A stretch of 8,809 nucleotides of DNA from a bacterium (lineage in GTDB: Bacteria; T1Sed10-126). The stretch is taken from the NCBI GenBank assembly GCA_003557545.1, contig PWOD01000095.1:1-8809 (forward strand). Reading direction: 5' to 3'. Position numbers and translations under genes: made by a program. The notes under the pieces were generated by a model. That model saw only the letters and a program-made list of their open reading frames with translations. It was not told the origin of the DNA and did not search any database. This document shows, piece by piece, positions 6,386-8,809 of the stretch. Numbering within the stretch: position 1 is the stretch's first letter; each line of letters begins with the position of its first letter.

Positions 6386-6547
6386 TTATTCTTGTTTCTC
6401 GAAATCATCCTTGCCCACACCACATAGAGGGCAAACCCAATCCTCGGGGAGTTCTTCAAAGGAAACACCGGGATCAATATCGCCGGCAGGATCACCCTGC
6501 TCGGGGTCATAAACATATCCACACACCACGCAAATATATTTATCCAT
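6386..6547 (-). CDS. rubredoxin
   Basis: This 53-residue protein has the full rubredoxin pattern: [17 protein letters not shown] with Cys6 and Cys9, then [17 protein letters not shown] with Cys39 and Cys42. The four cysteines bind one iron that cycles between Fe(II) and Fe(III), making it a small cytoplasmic one-electron carrier, in anaerobes often linked to superoxide and peroxide reduction. Length and composition are typical. The ATG at 6547 has an excellent AGGAGGT site (complement of 6554-6560) 6 bases upstream. It lies 83 bases after the encapsulin stop on the same strand and just before a strong terminator, so it is probably the last gene of the encapsulin operon. An electron-supply role for the ferritin compartment is inference. 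Confidence 0.95.
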   Translation of the reverse strand: MDKYICVVCGYVYDPEQGDPAGDIDPGVSFEELPEDWVCPLCGVGKDDFEKQE

Positions 6548-6572
6548 AGTAGCACCTCCTGAACTTAATTTA

Positions 6573-6600
6573 CCTATTTTTCATCAAACAGAGAAATAGG
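6573..6600 (-). promoter_or_regulatory. weak hairpin between encapsulin and rubredoxin
   Basis: A 7-base inverted repeat, CCTATTT (6573-6579) and AAATAGG (6594-6600), with a 14-base loop lies in the 83-base gap. There is no U run on either strand, so it is not a terminator. It could be an mRNA processing or stability element that sets the ratio of rubredoxin to shell protein. No good promoter was seen in the gap. Confidence 0.25.
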
Positions 6601-6630
6601 GCTATAAAACTCTATCGCTTGACAGTTAGC

Positions 6631-7425
6631 TTATTTAAAAGGCAAAACAGCCTCAGGACCGTTCACTTTTAAGACAAAAGATTCAAACAGGAAAAACTCT
6701 ATTTCGTCGCTGGTGTGACTGTTGTAACCTATAGCCGTTTTATGGCCAAAAATAAGTTTGAAATCGTCACCACGTCGTGAAATTAGCAGTCCTGGTTCTT
6801 TTAAATCAGGATTCAGTACAACGTTACCACCGAGAATTTTTTCTAACCTTAAATCAAGTGGATATCCCCGGTTATAGGCGGAATGGAGGCTACTGTAAAA
6901 TTCTGGGGTTAACAGCAGTGAGTATGGTCCGCCGACACCCTGCTGTTTAAGCGTACTGATCGCGCCTGTGACGACACCGGTAAATTCTGATATATTATCA
7001 GAAACTTTTACTGCTGAATTTTCGGCTCCAGGAATGATCCCGGTTATACTGGCTTCTTTTAAGCCGTAAAGGGTGATCTGGTTTTCAGCCCGAGCCAGCT
7101 CGCGAGCTGCCGTTTGAACCGGCTCAAGATCGGCCGCTTCATTTCCTCGCAGGGCTGACTCCAGTTCAGTGCGATTAACTGTGAAGGGTATTTTTATTTC
7201 CAATACCGGCAGTGATTCACGCAGTGATAAACTGGTTTTACCTTCAGATTTCAATGATTTTGTCAGACCGGTGTTGACAGCCGAAAACTCAATCCCTCGT
7301 GGACCTTCTAGATCAACGATCTTTCGGGCGGTAAGGTTTAATCCGAGCATTTCCCCGGCTTCCTCTTCTATTAGCTCCCACAAATCTCCTGAAATTGGTG
7401 CCTGACTGCGATTCAATAAACTCAT
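6631..7425 (-). CDS. encapsulin shell protein (family 1, linocin-M18-like)
   Basis: This 264-residue protein is the shell subunit of an encapsulin nanocompartment, a virus-capsid-like (HK97 fold) sphere that encloses cargo enzymes in the cytoplasm. The N-terminal arm MSLLNRSQAPISGDLWELI and the following ARKIVDLEGPRGIEFSAVNTG are hallmarks of family 1 shells. GLKEASITGIIPG (about 121-133) fits the extended loop region, and the C-terminal FLFESFVLKVNGPEAVLPF is also typical. The length fits a small T=1 type shell. The ATG at 7425 is chosen because AGGAGAG (complement of 7434-7440) lies 8 bases upstream; an in-frame GTG at 7434 would overlap that site. It follows the encapsulated ferritin gene by 34 bases on the same strand, the standard cargo-then-shell order, so the compartment very probably stores iron. 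Confidence 0.95.
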   Translation of the reverse strand: MSLLNRSQAPISGDLWELIEEEAGEMLGLNLTARKIVDLEGPRGIEFSAVNTGLTKSLKSEGKTSLSLRESLPVLEIKIPFTVNRTELESALRGNEAADLEPVQTAARELARAENQITLYGLKEASITGIIPGAENSAVKVSDNISEFTGVVTGAISTLKQQGVGGPYSLLLTPEFYSSLHSAYNRGYPLDLRLEKILGGNVVLNPDLKEPGLLISRRGDDFKLIFGHKTAIGYNSHTSDEIEFFLFESFVLKVNGPEAVLPFK

Positions 7426-7459
7426 CAATAACACTCTCCTTTATTTGATTGATCTGTGA

Positions 7460-7789
7460 TTAAAAGTTCAAACCACCTGTTGCATCTTCTTCGGAATCTT
7501 CATGCTCTTCAAGTTCAGTAATACTGCCTTCGGTAAAAAGGTAGGTTCTCAGCTCTTCGTCCCAGGTTTCACTTTGTCTGCGTAACCATTCAAGACCCAT
7601 GCAGGCGTGCTCGATCTCTTCGTCCCTGTTATGTTCGACAATTGCTTTGAGCTCAGGGTCATTGGTCAGAGAGGCTCGCTGGTTATACCAGTTAACAGCC
7701 TCCAGCTCCTCAATAACACTCTGGATCATTCGGTGATATTCTCGTGCTTCTTCCGGTAGTTCTGCAGCAGGTTCGTTGTATCCGCTCAT
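7460..7789 (-). CDS. encapsulated ferritin (EncFtn) cargo protein
   Basis: This 109-residue protein belongs to the half-ferritin family that assembles into an annular decamer and oxidises Fe(II) inside encapsulin. Two helices carry the iron ligands: IEELEAVNWYNQR (about 26-38) and NRDEEIEHA (54-62). Compared from memory with Rhodospirillum rubrum EncFtn, a uniform shift of four puts Glu28, Glu58 and His61 at the ferroxidase centre, Tyr35 beside it, Glu27 and Glu30 at the entry site and Trp34 nearby. After an acidic tail the protein ends in TGGLNF, the probable peptide that docks it to the shell interior. The ATG at 7789 follows AAGGAGG (complement of 7799-7805) at 9 bases. It is first in the operon with encapsulin and rubredoxin. 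The Glu/Asp-rich tail may help hold iron; that is inference. Confidence 0.93.
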   Translation of the reverse strand: MSGYNEPAAELPEEAREYHRMIQSVIEELEAVNWYNQRASLTNDPELKAIVEHNRDEEIEHACMGLEWLRRQSETWDEELRTYLFTEGSITELEEHEDSEEDATGGLNF

Positions 7790-7918
7790 TGTTCCATGCC
7801 TCCTTGAAAGATGTTTAAATTGAATACGATTTTATTTAAAGATTACTCGTGTAAGCTTTTTCTGGTTCGAATCACTTCTTTCCTGATCATTTTTTTGGTA
7901 AAATAATGATTCTATATT

Positions 7919-7934
7919 GTTTAGTTCGACTATC
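7919..7934 (-). promoter_or_regulatory. candidate operator upstream of EncFtn
   Basis: On the minus strand this reads GATAGTCGAACTAAAC, the same as 3575-3591 apart from one missing T. Here it lies about 130 bases before the EncFtn ATG and would fall between weak -35 and -10 boxes, a classic repressor position. The regulator is unknown and it does not match a Fur box. Confidence 0.3.
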
Positions 7935-7949
7935 TCTAATAATTGAAAC

Positions 7950-7976
7950 ATGAACAGTGGTTATTGGCAACAATAG
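7950..7976 (+). CDS. possible leader peptide with adjacent Tyr and Trp codons
   Basis: A minimal ORF encodes MNSGYWQQ and then stops, 157 bases before aroC. Neighbouring Tyr and Trp codons are what an attenuation leader for aromatic amino acid synthesis would show, and the ORF lies inside the hairpin at 7955-7981. Against it, there is no recognisable ribosome binding site ahead of the ATG and no clear downstream terminator hairpin with a U run. Treat it as a hint only. Confidence 0.2.
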   Translation: MNSGYWQQ

Positions 7977-7981
7977 CACTG
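7955..7981 (+). promoter_or_regulatory. GCAA-tetraloop hairpin in the aroC leader
   Basis: CAGTG (7955-7959) pairs with CACTG (7977-7981) and TATTG (7962-7966) with CAATA (7971-7975). The two stems are separated by a small internal loop (GT against G) and capped by the GNRA tetraloop GCAA (7967-7970). The stable loop favours an RNA function on the plus strand. No U run follows, so it is not a simple terminator. Confidence 0.4.
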
Positions 7982-7997
7982 ATGATTTAATTATCAT
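7982..7997. promoter_or_regulatory. inverted repeat ATGAT-N6-ATCAT
   Basis: This AT-rich inverted repeat directly abuts the GCAA hairpin. Its right half, ATTATCA, equals a Fur/PerR-type half site, but the left half does not fit the 7-1-7 arrangement, so an iron-regulator operator is only a guess. It lies about 190 bases from the EncFtn start and 136 bases from aroC. Confidence 0.25.
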
Positions 7998-8133
7998 GTG
8001 GCTTAATTTTATATTTAATCCAAAGGTTTGTGAAGCTTTTTGCTGGCCCCACAAGGTTGTTTGTGAGATGAGTTAGTAGTTTTTAGGGTAAATGTTGGTT
8101 ATCGCTTGAAAATTTACCAAGGAGTCGAGAAAA

Positions 8134-8809
8134 ATGGCTGGAAATATACGAGGTCGGCTGTTTAGGATTACAACCTGGGGAGAGAGTCATGGGGATAGTA
8201 TCGGTGTTGTGATCGATGGTTGTCCTGCCGGGTTATCGCTGACTGATAGCGATATTCAGCAGGAGTTAAGACGTCGCCGTCCGGGTCAGAGTGAGCTTAG
8301 CAGTCCCCGTGGTGAGCAGGATAGAGTACAGATAATGAGCGGGGTCAAGGATGACAAAACTCTCGGTACACCGATAGCCCTACGGATTGCCAATGAAGAT
8401 GCTAATAGTACTGATTATGATGAGTTGAAGGAGTTATACCGTCCTTCTCATGCGGACTACAGTTATCAGAAAAAATATCAGTTTCGTGACTGGCGTGGCG
8501 GTGGCAGAGCCAGTGCGCGGGAAACTGCCGCCCGGGTTGCGGCCGGGGCAGTGGCTAAAAAATGGTTGTCAGATAATTATCAGGTGGAGCTTCATGGGTG
8601 GGTAGAATCAGTTGGTGAAATATCCGGAGAAAAGCCGGATATTTCAACGATAAACCGGGAGCTTATAGAGTCTAATGCGGTTCGTTGCCCTGATTCTGAA
8701 GCTGCTTCTAAGATGGCTGCGTTGATAACAAAACTTCGCAGCAAGGGAGACACTGTAGGTGGCGTGGTGGGTTTCGTAGGGCGTGGAATTCCACCGGGCT
8801 GGGGAGAAC
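8134..8809 (+). CDS. aroC: chorismate synthase, N-terminal part (cut by window end)
   Basis: This gene encodes the last enzyme of the shikimate pathway: 5-enolpyruvylshikimate-3-phosphate to chorismate, with reduced FMN, in the cytoplasm. The first 225 residues of an expected 350-390 are visible, in one open frame to the window edge. Signatures are TTWGESHG (catalytic His19), RRRRPGQSELSSPR, GTPIALRI, RPSHADYSYQKKY (second catalytic His106) and RDWRGGGRASARET for flavin and substrate binding. The usual RPGHAD is RPSHAD here, a mild change that keeps the histidine. The ATG at 8134 follows AAGGAG (8119-8124) at 9 bases. It is transcribed away from the iron-storage operon; other shikimate genes may follow outside the window. 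Confidence 0.97.
   Translation, partial: MAGNIRGRLFRITTWGESHGDSIGVVIDGCPAGLSLTDSDIQQELRRRRPGQSELSSPRGEQDRVQIMSGVKDDKTLGTPIALRIANEDANSTDYDELKELYRPSHADYSYQKKYQFRDWRGGGRASARETAARVAAGAVAKKWLSDNYQVELHGWVESVGEISGEKPDISTINRELIESNAVRCPDSEAASKMAALITKLRSKGDTVGGVVGFVGRGIPPGWGE

Larger units (their letters stand above)
7790..8133. other. divergent intergenic region between EncFtn and aroC
   Basis: These 344 bases must hold promoters for the iron-storage operon (minus) and aroC (plus), but neither is clear. Weak candidates are TTAGAG-17-TATAGA on the minus strand (7911-7939), with the GATAGTCGAACTAAAC element between the boxes, and AT-rich -10-like TAAAAT (7899-7904) or TATATT (7913-7918) on the plus strand. 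Also present are a GCAA-loop hairpin (7955-7981), an inverted repeat (7982-7997), a possible 8-codon ORF (7950-7976), AAGCTTTTT(G)CTGG twice (7853-7865, 8033-8046), and GGTAAAT/ATTTACC (8087-8093, 8112-8118) just ahead of the aroC ribosome site. No tRNA or T-box sequence was recognised. Confidence 0.5.

Noticed and set aside
6312-6512. plus-strand ORF of 66 codons over the rubredoxin gene
   Set aside because: It starts in the terminator region and reads antisense through a clear rubredoxin; no ribosome site or domain.
6619-6624. perfect -35 TTGACA on the plus strand
   Set aside because: No -10-like sequence follows at 15-19 bases, and no plus-strand gene lies downstream.
7864-7873. GGTTCGAATC resembles a tRNA T-loop
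   Set aside because: No acceptor stem, anticodon arm or D arm can be built around it on either strand; it is a short self-complementary match in an AT-rich intergenic region.
1-8809. CRISPR arrays, insertion sequences, prophage or integration sites
   Set aside because: No regularly spaced repeats, transposase or integrase motifs, or terminal inverted repeats with target duplications were seen.

Overview
The window looks like chromosome from an anaerobic, probably salt-adapted, diderm (two-membrane) member of the Firmicutes, most plausibly Halanaerobiales. This is inference from gene content, not a database match. The signs are the tail of an Mrp-type Na+/H+ antiporter operon, an OmpA/Pal-type lipoprotein and a predicted outer-membrane barrel (both need an outer membrane), a rubredoxin next to iron storage (anaerobe style), strong AGGAGG-type ribosome binding sites, and acidic proteins.

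Layout. (1) 1-1195, plus strand: the 3' end of an mrp/mnh operon with E (partial), F and G overlapping tightly. MrpG is fused to a C-terminal PTS EIIA type-2 domain that keeps its phospho-acceptor histidine. (2) 1216-2028, minus strand: a HEAT-repeat scaffold protein, convergent with mrpG and read from its own promoter. (3) 2376-6280, plus strand: four separately spaced genes, mostly envelope-related: a coiled-coil OmpA-like lipoprotein with a D-to-C change in its peptidoglycan-binding loop, a small GYF_2 plus RQC-like winged-helix protein, a PagL-like outer-membrane lipid A deacylase candidate, and a secreted phospholipase D-superfamily protein with two HKD motifs. (4) 6341-7789, minus strand: a compact iron-storage operon, encapsulated ferritin -> encapsulin shell -> rubredoxin, ending in a strong intrinsic terminator. 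(5) 7790-8133: a divergent intergenic region rich in inverted repeats, with a possible Tyr-Trp mini-ORF. (6) 8134-8809, plus strand: the 5' part of chorismate synthase (aroC), cut by the window end.

How the genes work together. In the iron operon, EncFtn oxidises Fe(II) inside the encapsulin shell, and its C-terminal GGLNF tail is the probable cargo tag; rubredoxin is a plausible electron partner for iron release or peroxide defence. The MrpG-EIIA fusion suggests that cation/proton exchange is tied to phosphotransfer (PTS) status. The PagL-like and PLD-like proteins could both act on envelope lipids. No CRISPR array, insertion sequence, rRNA or tRNA was seen.
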